Shown: in pieces, positions 26,935 to 36,628 of the stretch | Layout: every line of letters begins with the position of its first letter | Numbering within the stretch: position 1 is the stretch's first letter | Source: Marinobacter pelagius | Lineage (GTDB): Bacteria; Pseudomonadota; Gammaproteobacteria; Pseudomonadales; Oleiphilaceae | Assembly: GCF_003315345.1 (NCBI RefSeq) | Contig: NZ_QNRO01000024.1 | Location: 1 to 56,171 of the forward strand | Direction: 5' to 3' | Length of the DNA: 56,171 bases | Translations under genes and position numbers: made by a program | The notes under the pieces: model-generated | Database searches by the model: none | Told to the model about the DNA's origin: nothing | Seen by the model: the letters and a program-made list of their open reading frames with translations, nothing else

Positions 26935-28737
26935 TCACGCATGATCGGCCATCCGCTTGAACAAATCGTTACGCTGGCAGAGATCGCGGTAGGTTCCTTG
27001 GTCTGTCAATTGGCCATTCGCCAGAAGGTAGATGGTGTCGCATTTTTTAACGGTGGCCAGACGGTGCGCAATCATAATGATTGTTTTCTTGCCGGAGAAA
27101 TCATGAATGGCGTCCATGATGAGTTTTTCCGTAATGCCATCCAGTGCGCTGGTGGCTTCATCCAGAATAAGCACATCTGCATCATGGTATAGAGCGCGAG
27201 CTATCCCAATACGCTGCCTTTGACCGCCTGAAAGCTGCACTCCCCGCTCCCCGACTCTGGTATTCAGTCCATCAGGAAGCTCCTTCAGCAACTCATCCAG
27301 ATGGGCCATCGTTGCCGCGCGCTGAACCTTCTCGTCATCTACCAGTTCCGGCGGCAGGCCAAAGGCAATGTTCTCCCGGATGCTGCTGTCTGCAAGAAAG
27401 ATGGATTGGGGAACAAAGCCCAATGCGTTTTGCCAGGCACGAAGTTGCTGCTTGGTGATCGGCTTTCCATCTATCAGTAACTCGCCTTTTTCCGGCTGAA
27501 TCAGCCCCAGCAGGAGATCAATCGCAGTGGACTTTCCGGAGCCGGAGGCACCAACCAGGCCAATCACCTGGTTGGCACCGATGGTGATCGTCAAATCCCG
27601 GAGTGCCGGTTCTGTCTTGCCGGGGTAAGTAAACTGTACATTCCTGAGCTCGATTGACTTGCTGGGAGCTAAGTGCTCTGTTGTATCGGCATTCGGAGCT
27701 GGTAAGCACGTTGCGGTTGCACTGGCCCGGAGGTCGTCCCGAAGCCCTTCGAATGCAGTTAGGTTACCTCTGATACCGGAGATGCTGGTGTAGATCTGCT
27801 GGAATGCGGGCAGTAGCTTGAACCCTGCCAAGGCATAAACGGAGAGCAGTGGCAGTATCGTACCCAGATTGCCGTCATGGGCCGCCAACAGGTAGAGAAT
27901 CAGGAAGATTACACTGCCAAAGGCCACCAGCTCCATTATGTAGCGGGGAACCTGGCTCATTGCCTGGTTTTTCCCCTGGGCATCGGCAAATTGGTTACTG
28001 GCCTGGTCAAACCTGTCGGTGAATACCTGCTGGCGCCCCAGCAAAAGGGCATCTTTGATGCCGCCGAAGCCTTCACCCATAAGTTTGAAACGCAGACGCT
28101 GGGCCGTGGTAATGGTGCCGCCGTTTCTGATCAGCCGTCGGCGCACGATTCGGTATATGGCCATGTAAGCCACAGCGAAAATGACCAGCCCCGTGATGGC
28201 TACGGCTGGGTTAAAGATAAAAATTGCTGTAGCCATGAATGCCGCCATCACGATGCGGGCGTTCATCTGCATTAACGGGTTGATGATTCCGGCGGTAATT
28301 CGGGCACATTCCTGTGCGATCTGGTTGGTGAGCTGGCTGCTGCTTCCGCTAGCGTGGAACAACCAAGACTGATGCATGTAATGCTTGTAAAGCCGGCTGC
28401 TCAGTTCCGCACCCACGCGAGCGCCGTACATGGACAGGCGCCAGATGGTGAACATGGAGATAATTGCCGCCAAGGTTAGAGCGACCAATACGCCTACACC
28501 GGTCCAGAACAGGAAGGCACGGGGGTCCTCAAGGCCGCTGAGGCGGTATGCCTCTGCGACAATGCCGTCTCCTTGAAGCTGACTCATGTCTCCCACTAGT
28601 GCCATGAAGGGGCCGATGGAGAGCACGCTGCCCAGTTCGGCGAAGGCCATGAGGACTACTAGGCCCTGGAGGCGGAGGAGCTTTTTGCGCTGCTCGGCGG
28701 TCAGGAGGGAATAGAGTTCTTTGAGTTGGGTTAGCAT
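26935..28737 (-). CDS. PglK/MsbA-like ABC flippase
   Basis: A 600-aa fused ABC exporter: about six membrane segments in residues 20-325 and a nucleotide-binding domain from about 360. Walker A is GASGSGKST (396-404), signature LSGGQ (502-506), Walker B VLILDEA (522-528), with the H-loop in MIAHRL. Close overall resemblance to PglK, which flips undecaprenyl-linked oligosaccharides in Campylobacter. No Wzx gene is present in the locus, so this protein probably flips the repeat unit. rmlB2 begins 10 bp after the stop. The start ATG 28737 has only a weak GGA site. Confidence 0.88.
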   Translation of the reverse strand: MLTQLKELYSLLTAEQRKKLLRLQGLVVLMAFAELGSVLSIGPFMALVGDMSQLQGDGIVAEAYRLSGLEDPRAFLFWTGVGVLVALTLAAIISMFTIWRLSMYGARVGAELSSRLYKHYMHQSWLFHASGSSSQLTNQIAQECARITAGIINPLMQMNARIVMAAFMATAIFIFNPAVAITGLVIFAVAYMAIYRIVRRRLIRNGGTITTAQRLRFKLMGEGFGGIKDALLLGRQQVFTDRFDQASNQFADAQGKNQAMSQVPRYIMELVAFGSVIFLILYLLAAHDGNLGTILPLLSVYALAGFKLLPAFQQIYTSISGIRGNLTAFEGLRDDLRASATATCLPAPNADTTEHLAPSKSIELRNVQFTYPGKTEPALRDLTITIGANQVIGLVGASGSGKSTAIDLLLGLIQPEKGELLIDGKPITKQQLRAWQNALGFVPQSIFLADSSIRENIAFGLPPELVDDEKVQRAATMAHLDELLKELPDGLNTRVGERGVQLSGGQRQRIGIARALYHDADVLILDEATSALDGITEKLIMDAIHDFSGKKTIIMIAHRLATVKKCDTIYLLANGQLTDQGTYRDLCQRNDLFKRMADHA

Positions 28738-28777
28738 TTATCCGTGCGCTGGTTGAGTTGGGGGTGGATTTGAACAT

Positions 28778-28807
28778 GGGGTCAGAAGAAGGGTTTCTTC
28801 AGACCCC
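28778..28807. repeat. REP-like palindrome, GGGGTCAGAAGAA family, copy 2
   Basis: Arms 28778-28790 and 28795-28807 pair with one central mismatch around GGGT. It is the reverse complement of the element at 1364-1393 apart from the loop, and shares the flank CTGTGC-AGCC. It lies in the 93-bp gap between wzc and the flippase gene, where it could act as a hairpin separating export and biosynthesis transcripts. Confidence 0.75.
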
Positions 28808-28830
28808 TGTGCAGCCACATCCCCCTGGGT

Positions 28831-31050
28831 TTAGTCGGATTTGTAGGCGTAGTTGTAGTAGCCGTAGTAGCCGTAACTGGTGGCGGCTTTCTTTTCCATG
28901 GCGTTGAGGATGGTGCCTTTTAGGGTGACACCTCCGGTGGCCAGGCGGTTTTCGGCGATCTGGATTTCCTTCGGGGTGTTCACGCCGAAACGGACCACCA
29001 TAAGAGAGGTGCCGCATTGCTTGCCTATGATGGCAGCATCCGTTACGGCCAGGATGGGAGGCGTGTCGATGATCACCAGGTCGAAGGTTTTGCTCAGGTA
29101 GTCCAGGAAGTCGGTGAATCTGGGCTGCATGAGCAGTTCCGAGGGGTTGGGCGGGGCACTTCCCCGGCTGATCCAGCTCAGGCCTTCCAGTTCGGAGGTG
29201 CGGATAGCCTGCTCAAATTCCAGCTTGCCGGAGAGTACCTCTGAGAGGCCGTCGTGGGAGCCTTGTTTGAAGGCTTCGTGGACGTGGCCTTTGCGCATGT
29301 CGCCGTCGACCACGACCACTTTCTGGCCGGCCTGGGCGCAGACGGCAGCGAGGTTGGTGGCCAAGAAGCTTTTACCGATGCTCGGGCTGGGGCCGGTGAT
29401 GACCAGTCGGTTGTCACTGCCTTCCATCATGGCGAAATGCAGGGAGGTGCGCAGGCCGCGGATGGCTTCCACGGAGAGGTCGGCCGGGTTGCGTACGGCC
29501 AGCAAACCTTTGATGGAGCCGTCTTTACGGCGACGGTCCTGTTTTATCTGGCGACGCTTGTCGCTCCGGCGTTTTTCCTCTTCGGAGAGGGGCACGGTGG
29601 CGTATACCGGCAGGTCCAGTTCTTCCAGTTGCTCCGGGGAGACAATTCCCCGACTGAAGGCCGCACGCAGGAGTACGATCACCATTGCTAGCAACAGGCC
29701 GCTCATGCCGGCCACGGCCACGATCAGGTTGCGGCGAGGCGCCACCTGGCCCTGGACAACGGCGTCGTCCAGGATGCGTACGTTACCCACGGTGCCGGCC
29801 TTGGCCAGGCGCAGTTCCTGCATGCGGTTGAGCAGTTGCACATAGATTTCCTGGGTGACTTTCACATCCCGGCTCAGGCGCAGAACTTGCTGCTGGGTTT
29901 CCGGGAGGTTGTCGGTGCGTTTTTCCAGCCGGGCCTTTTCCCGGAGCAGTTGTTCTTTTTTCTCCAGGAGCGAGCGGTATACCGGGTGATTCGGGGTGAA
30001 GCGCCGGGCCAGTTCCGATTCCTGGAGTTCCAGCTCATTAAGGCTGGCTTCGATGCTGACCAGGCTGTTGAGCGCGTTCTGGGTTTCAAAGCTCAGGTCG
30101 ATGCTGTCGTTCTTAAGGCGAAATTCATTCAGGCGGTTTTCCGCCTGAGTGAGCTGTTCGCGCACCTTGGGTACCTGCTCTTCCAGGAAGGCAAGGCTCT
30201 TCTCAGCCTCGGCGGCCTGGCGGGCAATGTTCTGGGTGAGAAAGACGTCGGTGGTGGCGTTCAGGCTTTCGACGATTTCCTGCTGATCCGGACCGGTGAG
30301 GTTGAGCCGGAGCATGCCGGTTTCCTTGCCCAGGCTCTGAATCTGTAGACGGCCCTCCAGGCCTTTGATGGCGGCCAAACGGCTCTTTTTGACCACCGTG
30401 AAAGTGGCACCGTCGGGCGCACTCAGGTCGGTGACCAACAGCTCTATCCAGGGTTGCTCGATGGTCAGCTTTTCGCCCCGGGCACCCTTACCCAGCAAAT
30501 TGCCTTTGGCATCGTACACACTGAAGCGGCCCTGCCCTTCAGAGCGCAGGGTCAGTTGAAGTGTCTGGCTGTCGTGGCTGGTCACCAAGTCGCCGATGCG
30601 AAGAGATTCGCCAGCCCAGACGGACTCTTCGCCTGTCATGAAACCGGGGCGTTCAATGCCCTTGCGTCGTAGCCACTCGCCGATTACCGGCACAGTGTTT
30701 GGAACGACCTGTACATCCAGATCGGTCTGGTCGACCACCTGGCCCAGAATCATGCGGGAGCGGAGGATTTCCACTTCGGTACTGGCACTTGGCTCCTGCT
30801 GGCCCAACACCTGCTGCATGTCAGCACCGGCGATGGTGCCGGATTTCTGCTCGACCTGAACCAGGGCGTCAGCCTTGAAGATGGGCGTGGACAGCATGGC
30901 ATGGACCAGCCCAATAGCGGCAAAGACAACCGCCAGCACGACGATGAAGATTTTGTGGTCCCACAGGCTGCCCAGCAAAAAGCCGATGTCGATTTCGTCG
31001 TTGTCCTGCGGCTGGCGGGTGCGTGGTGTCTTGGTCGGGGTTTCGGTCAT
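28831..31050 (-). CDS. wzc: Wzc-type polysaccharide co-polymerase and tyrosine kinase
   Basis: A 739-aa inner-membrane bacterial tyrosine kinase that controls chain length and export with Wza. Membrane segments lie at about 33-52 and 442-462 with a large periplasmic coiled-coil part between them. The cytoplasmic kinase domain has Walker A GPSPSIGKS (553-561), Walker A' VVVDGDMR (579-586) and Walker B LVIIDTPP (658-665). The C-terminus carries seven tyrosines between 726 and 736 for autophosphorylation. Wzb next to it is the cognate phosphatase. Start ATG 31050 has AAGAG 6 nt upstream. Confidence 0.96.
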   Translation of the reverse strand: MTETPTKTPRTRQPQDNDEIDIGFLLGSLWDHKIFIVVLAVVFAAIGLVHAMLSTPIFKADALVQVEQKSGTIAGADMQQVLGQQEPSASTEVEILRSRMILGQVVDQTDLDVQVVPNTVPVIGEWLRRKGIERPGFMTGEESVWAGESLRIGDLVTSHDSQTLQLTLRSEGQGRFSVYDAKGNLLGKGARGEKLTIEQPWIELLVTDLSAPDGATFTVVKKSRLAAIKGLEGRLQIQSLGKETGMLRLNLTGPDQQEIVESLNATTDVFLTQNIARQAAEAEKSLAFLEEQVPKVREQLTQAENRLNEFRLKNDSIDLSFETQNALNSLVSIEASLNELELQESELARRFTPNHPVYRSLLEKKEQLLREKARLEKRTDNLPETQQQVLRLSRDVKVTQEIYVQLLNRMQELRLAKAGTVGNVRILDDAVVQGQVAPRRNLIVAVAGMSGLLLAMVIVLLRAAFSRGIVSPEQLEELDLPVYATVPLSEEEKRRSDKRRQIKQDRRRKDGSIKGLLAVRNPADLSVEAIRGLRTSLHFAMMEGSDNRLVITGPSPSIGKSFLATNLAAVCAQAGQKVVVVDGDMRKGHVHEAFKQGSHDGLSEVLSGKLEFEQAIRTSELEGLSWISRGSAPPNPSELLMQPRFTDFLDYLSKTFDLVIIDTPPILAVTDAAIIGKQCGTSLMVVRFGVNTPKEIQIAENRLATGGVTLKGTILNAMEKKAATSYGYYGYYNYAYKSD

Positions 31051-31065
31051 TCGTGGCTCTTGGTG

Positions 31066-31500
31066 TTATTTCAAGCGGGGAAGCCAGGCGTTGACGGCTT
31101 CTTCCAGGCGTTGGTGTACGTGAACGAAGGCTTCACGGCTTTTCTTGTAGGGGTCCGGGATATCCGGCCGGCCTTCCAGCCAGTGGCCCATGAGCAGGGT
31201 TTTACCGGTAGACGATGGATCCAGTTCGGTAACCCGCGCTTTCTGGCCTTCGCTCATGACCAGGATGAGGTCTGCCTGGCGGAACATCTCGGTGGTGGCC
31301 TGGCGGGCTTTATGTTGGCTCAGGTCCAGGCCGGCCTTCTTTGCCAGCTCGGCGGCGGTCGCATCTGCCGGTTGGTCGACCAAAGCACCCAGGCCAGCTG
31401 ATTCCACGCTTTTGCCGGACAGGCCGGCCCGGAGCATAGCCTCGGCGACGGGGCTGCGGCAAATGTTACCGGTGCACAATACTAGTATGTGGTTAAACAT
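31066..31500 (-). CDS. wzb: Low-molecular-weight protein tyrosine phosphatase
   Basis: A 144-aa cytoplasmic phosphatase with the signature CTGNICRSP at residues 9-17 (catalytic Cys9, Arg15) and the general-acid loop IPDPYKKS near 120. It removes phosphates from the Wzc tyrosine tail, allowing the kinase cycle needed for export. It lies between wza (11-bp gap) and wzc (15-bp gap), the classic wza-wzb-wzc order. Confidence 0.96.
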   Translation of the reverse strand: MFNHILVLCTGNICRSPVAEAMLRAGLSGKSVESAGLGALVDQPADATAAELAKKAGLDLSQHKARQATTEMFRQADLILVMSEGQKARVTELDPSSTGKTLLMGHWLEGRPDIPDPYKKSREAFVHVHQRLEEAVNAWLPRLK

Positions 31501-31511
31501 CGTATTGGTGG

Positions 31512-32651
31512 TTACTCGCCCAGGTTGGCTGCCTGGTCACCAAGGAACAGCGCGGTAAACGAGGGCACCAGCAGGGAGACGACGCGGTTCCAGCGGGCCA
31601 GCGGCGCGGCGGTGACATAGACCATGTCCCGGTTCTGGAGATTGAAACTGTCTGCCAATACCAGGGCGGTGGCGTCCTTGAGATTCAGCTGGTACATGTC
31701 GATGAGGTGATCGCTGTCCGGTGCTGCGTTCTCCGCCCTTCTGACGACAAACACGCCGGTGGCATCGGACTGGCGCTGATCAAGGCCACCTGCGTTGGAG
31801 ATGGCCTCTGCCAGGGTGAGCCCGTTACGGCCCATAGGCAGGGTTTCGGTTCTAGTCACTTCACCGAGCATAAAGACTTTCTGGTCGTCACCCAGCGGAA
31901 CGTTGATGACATCACCCTGCTGGAGCAGGACGTTGTGGAGTTTATTGCCTTTTTCGTAGACGGCCTTGAGGGAGAGGCGGTAGTCTTGGCCATTGCGGGT
32001 CAACGTGACGTTGCGCCAGTCCGCGCCGCCTTCCAGGCCACCTGCCTGGCTGATGGCATCGACCAGGCGGGTTGGAACGTTGGTGAGCGGGTACACACCG
32101 GGTTCGTCGACGGCCCCACTCACATAAATTCGTTGGCTGCGGAAGTCGGCTACGGACACATCTACCTGGGGGGATTCAATATAACGGGCCAGGCGGCTGG
32201 CAATTTTCTCTCGCACCTGAATCGGCGTAAGGCCCACCACCTGCACATAGCCGATATAGGGGTAATAGATGGTGCCGTTTTCATTGACGACGTTGCCGGA
32301 TTCCTGAGAGCTCCGCTCGGAGCCCGCAGGAATCGTGAGTTCCGGATGGTCCCAAACGGTGACCTGGAGCACATCGCCAATGCCGATACGGTATTCGTAC
32401 TCGCTGTCTTCGCGAATCAGCTCGCTCGCCGGTGGCGGTACATCGGCCACAATGGCGTTCCGGAGCGTATCAGGCCCGATGCGCCGGACTTTGACCAGGT
32501 GGCTGAACTCCTCTTCCGGAGGACTTTCATAGCTGGGGTTCCAGCCGCTGGTATCGATGTGAGAGCCGGGGGCGAACGCACAGCCGGCCAGGCTCAATAC
32601 GGTGACCAGTGTCAGTATGACTTTCATCCGGGGATGGGTTCCTTGTTTCAT
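31512..32651 (-). CDS. wza: Wza-type outer-membrane polysaccharide export lipoprotein
   Basis: A 379-aa export channel protein with a lipoprotein signal (VLSLAGC lipobox), a polysaccharide export domain (YEYRIGIGDVLQVTVWDHPELT) and SLBB domains (RIYVSGAVDEPGVYP, VFMLGEVTRTETLPM). It is expected to form the octameric outer-membrane portal. ATG 32651 lies 4 nt after the wzi stop. ATG 32627 is an alternative that gives MKVILTLVT directly, with an SD-like AAGGA 12 nt ahead. Reading frame upstream of these is inside wzi and not part of the protein. Confidence 0.93.
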   Translation of the reverse strand: MKQGTHPRMKVILTLVTVLSLAGCAFAPGSHIDTSGWNPSYESPPEEEFSHLVKVRRIGPDTLRNAIVADVPPPASELIREDSEYEYRIGIGDVLQVTVWDHPELTIPAGSERSSQESGNVVNENGTIYYPYIGYVQVVGLTPIQVREKIASRLARYIESPQVDVSVADFRSQRIYVSGAVDEPGVYPLTNVPTRLVDAISQAGGLEGGADWRNVTLTRNGQDYRLSLKAVYEKGNKLHNVLLQQGDVINVPLGDDQKVFMLGEVTRTETLPMGRNGLTLAEAISNAGGLDQRQSDATGVFVVRRAENAAPDSDHLIDMYQLNLKDATALVLADSFNLQNRDMVYVTAAPLARWNRVVSLLVPSFTALFLGDQAANLGE

Positions 32652-32655
32652 GGGA

Positions 32656-34152
32656 CTAGAATCTGTAACGCCAGCTGGCACTCGCGGACCACTGATCGAG
32701 TTCACCTCCAACCAGCTCGATCTTCTTGTCGGTACCACGCACATGGAGTTCCAGCCGGCCGAACGGCAACGGGGTGCCGTAACCGAGTTGCACAACGCCG
32801 ACTTTGTCATTGGTCGCCGGAATAAAATAGGTCACGTCGGCGTCCGGCATGACTGTGCGCACCTGACCGTCCGAATTCAACTCGGCGTAGCTTACCGAAG
32901 CGGAGAGATTGGTGCCATTGTCGAAGAACTGGAAGGCCCCGATCGTCATGGCCTCGGCATCGCCTTCAAAGCTGCTGGCCAGGTTACGGCCGTGGTTCCG
33001 ATACCCGGTGTTGTAATTGAAGTGCTCGTAGGTGATGTTGGGCATGGGATCGCCCAGCAAATCATCGGCGGTGGTGTTGATGTACTCGAGGAACCATTGC
33101 TGGTCGGTGTTGAACAGGCCCGTGGTCCAGTCCGTTCCGAGAAGCCATGATTTACGTGCGGGGAAAGCGCCGGCTTCGTCTTCTCCCATCATCTGGGCAT
33201 AGAGACCCATGGACTGATTGCCAATAGCGAAACCGTAGCGGGCATCGATGCTACCCAGTTGGTTGCCCGGGTCGTTCTCGCCACCTTCCTGGCTGTTGTC
33301 CCGACCGATCAAGGCGTCCCATAAAGCTGAACCATTCTCCGGCCGCCCTTCCCCACCGAACATGATGGCCCGGGAAAGGCCGATATCCAGGCCCTGGAAC
33401 GGACGAAAAGTGAAGCGCATGCCGATGAGGTTGGGGTCGTTGATGGCACGCTCATCCTGGAACTGGCCGGCGAACAGGGTGAAGTTCCAGGGGCCGATCC
33501 AGCTGAGCCATTGGGAGCCTGGTGCGATATCACGCTTACGGTTCAGCCACACGGCGGGAATCGGGCGGGCGTTATCGGACAGGATGAGACTGGACTGCCA
33601 ACCCGGGCCCCACCACCGATCAATGGCACCGGCACCAAAGACCCAGTTGCCGAATGTGGCTGCGAGGTAGCTGCCATCGTAACGGTATTCTTCATCATCG
33701 GTGGGGTTGGCGACGACGGTGGGAGAGAGACCAAGTGCCCAAGACTGGCCTTGCCACTGAAGGTCAAGCCTGGCCAGGCCCTCGTCTTTCGGGGTGCCAT
33801 TGAAGCCCTGGACCAGGGGCTGTTCACTGCTGCCGGACAAGGTGAGTTCCGCACGGGCGCCGTCGCTGAACTGGGCGCTTTGTTCCGCCCTAAGATATGC
33901 CGCAGCTCTGGCAGTGGCTGTTGCGTCGGAGGCGACGCTGGGGTTGATATCCTTCGCGACAGAGCTCCACATCACCGGCCAGGTGGAGACCGTGCGGTCA
34001 AAATGGCCTCGGTCCGCCAGCTTTTGCAGCGCAAACCGCGCTCGGGCGTCGCCGGGTTCAATCCAGGGAGAGGCCTGCGTGGTGGCAGTGAAGGCCGAAG
34101 TAATCAGGCACGCTACCGCCCCACCGACCAGGGTCCAGTGTTTTGAGGGCAT
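32656..34152 (-). CDS. wzi: Wzi-family capsule assembly outer-membrane protein
   Basis: A 498-aa outer-membrane beta-barrel protein of the Wzi family. It has a signal peptide ending near TTQASPW, an N-terminal helical part (EPGDARARFALQKLADRG), and a barrel rich in alternating strands that ends in WRYRF with a terminal Phe. Wzi helps anchor high-molecular-weight polysaccharide to the cell surface. The ATG at 34152 is preferred over TTG 34164; neither has a clear ribosome site. First gene of the export operon. Confidence 0.9.
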   Translation of the reverse strand: MPSKHWTLVGGAVACLITSAFTATTQASPWIEPGDARARFALQKLADRGHFDRTVSTWPVMWSSVAKDINPSVASDATATARAAAYLRAEQSAQFSDGARAELTLSGSSEQPLVQGFNGTPKDEGLARLDLQWQGQSWALGLSPTVVANPTDDEEYRYDGSYLAATFGNWVFGAGAIDRWWGPGWQSSLILSDNARPIPAVWLNRKRDIAPGSQWLSWIGPWNFTLFAGQFQDERAINDPNLIGMRFTFRPFQGLDIGLSRAIMFGGEGRPENGSALWDALIGRDNSQEGGENDPGNQLGSIDARYGFAIGNQSMGLYAQMMGEDEAGAFPARKSWLLGTDWTTGLFNTDQQWFLEYINTTADDLLGDPMPNITYEHFNYNTGYRNHGRNLASSFEGDAEAMTIGAFQFFDNGTNLSASVSYAELNSDGQVRTVMPDADVTYFIPATNDKVGVVQLGYGTPLPFGRLELHVRGTDKKIELVGGELDQWSASASWRYRF

Positions 34153-34254
34153 GATATTGATCAATTTTGCAAGGGCAAAGCGAGGGCGGGAGCTGGAAAT
34201 GCCCAGACTTTTCCCCGTCAGGTGTTCAGGATAAGTATTCGAATTTGTGACGCA

Positions 34255-34282
34255 ATTCTACGTATTCACAGATGACAAACAA
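34255..34282 (-). promoter_or_regulatory. Possible sigma70 promoter for wzi-wza-wzb-wzc
   Basis: On the minus strand TTGTTT (34277-34282) and TAGAAT (34255-34260) are 16 nt apart, about 100 bp upstream of wzi and downstream of the terminator at 34400. The -10 matches the consensus in five of six bases, the -35 in fewer. Position is sensible; sequence support is modest. Confidence 0.35.
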
Positions 34283-34399
34283 GTTACTTTACGACTGGAT
34301 AGCAGCCTCAGCAGGAAATAACGGTAAAATCCTGTCAAAAGTTGGCAGGGGCACTCTAATAAATTCATTACAAAACAGGAAATCAATGATCAGGAAACC

Positions 34400-34436
34400 A
34401 AAAAACAGGCACGGCCCACCCAACAGACCGTGCCTG
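34400..34436 (-). terminator. Rho-independent terminator after the Ig-like lipoprotein gene
   Basis: The minus strand has a perfect 9-bp stem CAGGCACGG (34428-34436) and CCGTGCCTG (34406-34414) around a 13-nt loop, followed by six T residues (A at 34400-34405 on plus). It begins 14 bp past the lipoprotein stop, so it cleanly separates that operon from wzi. Confidence 0.9.
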
Positions 34437-34449
34437 CCCCCCCCACAAC

Positions 34450-36609
34450 TCACCCGGTGGGCAATGCTCCCAACAAACCATCGAGAATGCCGCCAATCAA
34501 CGGCAGATCTTGCAGCTGGCTTGGGTCCAGCAGATCCGTGAGTGAATCCAGTGAGCCGCTCTCGCCACCACCAGTGAGTCCACCGGTGATGAGGTTAAGG
34601 ATATCGCCGACCAGCGGAATCTGGGACAAGTCAGCGTCTTCACCCGGATTCAAAGACAGCAGTTGGCTGATCAGGTCGCCCAGCACCGGAATGTCATTCA
34701 GTGCACCTGAATCAAGGTCGGTCGGCAGAAGTGACAGCAGTTCGCCCACCAGCGGCAGGTTGTCCGGTGTCAGCGAGTCGGACGGCAGCTGCAGAAGGTC
34801 AGTAAGCGGGCTGAGCAGCTCCGGAGACAGGCCGACCCCATCAAGGTTTCCCAGGTCCAGGAATCCAATCAGGGTGCCAATCAGGGGCAGGTCCGCCGGA
34901 TCCAGGGGCACACCGCCGCCAGTGCCGTCGCCCAGACCAGGAAGCTGGTCGGTCACGATGGACAGCGCATCGAACAACGCGCCACCCAGGTTCAGGATGC
35001 CGTTCTCACCGATCAGTGTTTCGGTTCCGCTCAGTACATTGACGGAAGCCAGACCACCCAGATCCAGGCCCAGGAGCTCACCTTCCAGCAGCCCTACGTC
35101 CACCAGTGGCTTGCCGTCGGTCTGGTTGAACAGCTCGCCCAAGACCGGAATCTGGCCCAGCGCATCCAGGACCGTGAGCAGCCCGTCTTCAGCTGGTGTC
35201 GGGAGTGGCAGGCTGGAATCATCCACCAGGCGCAGCTCTACACCCAGGCCATCCTCCCGGGGGAACAGCTGGCCACCCAGCATTTCGGAAAGCTCCGGAG
35301 GCAGGTTGTTGAAGTCACCTGTGGCGAGCGTGGTCGCCAGCGACTGGATCAGTGTGGGAACCTGGCCGACATCACCGCCGGTGAAGGTGTCTGCCAGACT
35401 TTGGAGTTGGGTAACATCCAGACCGAGATCCAGTCCCAGCGCGCAGTCCGCAGCCGGATCGGTTGTCGTTACCGATTTCGGGTCACAGGCGGCAACCAGT
35501 GCGGAACTGAAATCTTCAAACGGTGTGCCGTCGACAGTCGTTGTCTGGACACCGCTGAAGTTACTCGCGCCACTGAGCAAGTCGGTAAGTCCGGATACCA
35601 GGGGGACCTGCAGCAGCAGGACGTTATCCAGGTTGCTGAGCCCATCATCAGCCTCACCAAATTCCAGTGGCGCCAGCAGCTGTCCACCGAGCGCGTTCAG
35701 GCCATCACCCAGTACCGGAATCTGGGAAACCAGAGAGTCATTCAGCAGGACAACCAGGCCACCGGTCCGGAACACCGGCTCGTCGGACGGAAGCTCCAGC
35801 GGGTTCCCGGCCAGGTCCGTAATGCCTGAGTCGAACTTGATCTTATAGAAGGATTGGCCGTTGAAGTCGCCTGCCGGGTCGTAAATGACACTGTCACCGT
35901 TTACCTGCAGGTTCTCAGGCTCCACCTGACCCAGCTCGTTGCCGTTCTCGTCGATGCGAACAACCCGGAGGGTGTCACTGGTGACCGTCTGGGGATCAAT
36001 GGGCTCATCGAACTGGACCATTACGTCAGAGTCGGTGGCCGCAAGGGTTTCGCCGCTCTGGGGTGATGAGGCCACGACACGCGGGGCCTGGGCGTCCATT
36101 TCCTCGCCGGTGGTAAAGCTGGAGGAGGCCGCCTCTGCCAATGCTTTCTCAACATCGCCATCACAGGCCGCACTCAGGCTCGTAGTCGCGGTAACCCGAT
36201 ATTCTGTATTCCCGGAGAGAAACTCGGAGACCGGATCAATGACGACGGTACTGCCTGTTACCGAATAGGTCACCGGAATACGGCTGGCACCATTGCCCAG
36301 CTCGAGCGGAAGCGTGGATTCACTGACGGACGCTTCGTCGATATTCGCATTGAAGGTAACGCGAATACTGCGATTCGTTTCGACGTCGCTCGCGCCGTCA
36401 GCCGGTACAAACTCCACCACCCCGAAACGGGTGTCAGGGTCAGAGCAGAACATCGCCTGTTGCGACGAATCGTTGGCATTGGTATCCGTGTTGGTATCAT
36501 CGGGTGCCTCGATGCGGGGGTCACTTGGCCCCCCGCTACCGCCACACCCGGACAGCGCAATCGCTGACGCCAGCGCTAACGGAACCCAATGGGTTTTGGA
36601 GATATTCAT
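34450..36609 (-). CDS. Large lipoprotein with two Ig-like domains and a proline-leucine repeat region
   Basis: A 719-aa predicted lipoprotein: signal peptide with lipobox ALSGC (Cys22) and a Gly/Ser/Asp-rich linker. Two Big_5-like Ig domains follow (about 58-168 and 173-282; landmarks ADGASDVETNRSIRVTF and PQSGETLAATDSDVMVQF). From about 295 to the end there are at least nine imperfect copies of a short motif, I/L/V-P-V/L-L/I/V-G-x-L, such as IPVLGDGLNAL, LPLIGTLIGF and IPLVGDILNL. Start ATG 36609 has AGAGG 9 nt upstream. Function unknown; surface-exposed adhesin or cell-wall-associated protein is possible. Downstream of the OmpA gene (19-bp gap), so co-transcribed. Confidence 0.82.
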   Translation of the reverse strand: MNISKTHWVPLALASAIALSGCGGSGGPSDPRIEAPDDTNTDTNANDSSQQAMFCSDPDTRFGVVEFVPADGASDVETNRSIRVTFNANIDEASVSESTLPLELGNGASRIPVTYSVTGSTVVIDPVSEFLSGNTEYRVTATTSLSAACDGDVEKALAEAASSSFTTGEEMDAQAPRVVASSPQSGETLAATDSDVMVQFDEPIDPQTVTSDTLRVVRIDENGNELGQVEPENLQVNGDSVIYDPAGDFNGQSFYKIKFDSGITDLAGNPLELPSDEPVFRTGGLVVLLNDSLVSQIPVLGDGLNALGGQLLAPLEFGEADDGLSNLDNVLLLQVPLVSGLTDLLSGASNFSGVQTTTVDGTPFEDFSSALVAACDPKSVTTTDPAADCALGLDLGLDVTQLQSLADTFTGGDVGQVPTLIQSLATTLATGDFNNLPPELSEMLGGQLFPREDGLGVELRLVDDSSLPLPTPAEDGLLTVLDALGQIPVLGELFNQTDGKPLVDVGLLEGELLGLDLGGLASVNVLSGTETLIGENGILNLGGALFDALSIVTDQLPGLGDGTGGGVPLDPADLPLIGTLIGFLDLGNLDGVGLSPELLSPLTDLLQLPSDSLTPDNLPLVGELLSLLPTDLDSGALNDIPVLGDLISQLLSLNPGEDADLSQIPLVGDILNLITGGLTGGGESGSLDSLTDLLDPSQLQDLPLIGGILDGLLGALPTG

Positions 36610-36628
36610 AGGTCGCATCCTCTGCTAC

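Noticed and set aside
31707..32825. Plus-strand frame of 372 codons over wza
   Set aside because: Shadow of wza and wzi. The translation has no family features, while wza on the other strand has clear motifs and operon spacing.
34430..35848. Long plus-strand reading frame of 472 codons
   Set aside because: It is antisense to the Ig-like lipoprotein. Its Ser/Pro/Arg-rich translation reflects the repeat composition of the opposite strand, with no domain or ribosome site.
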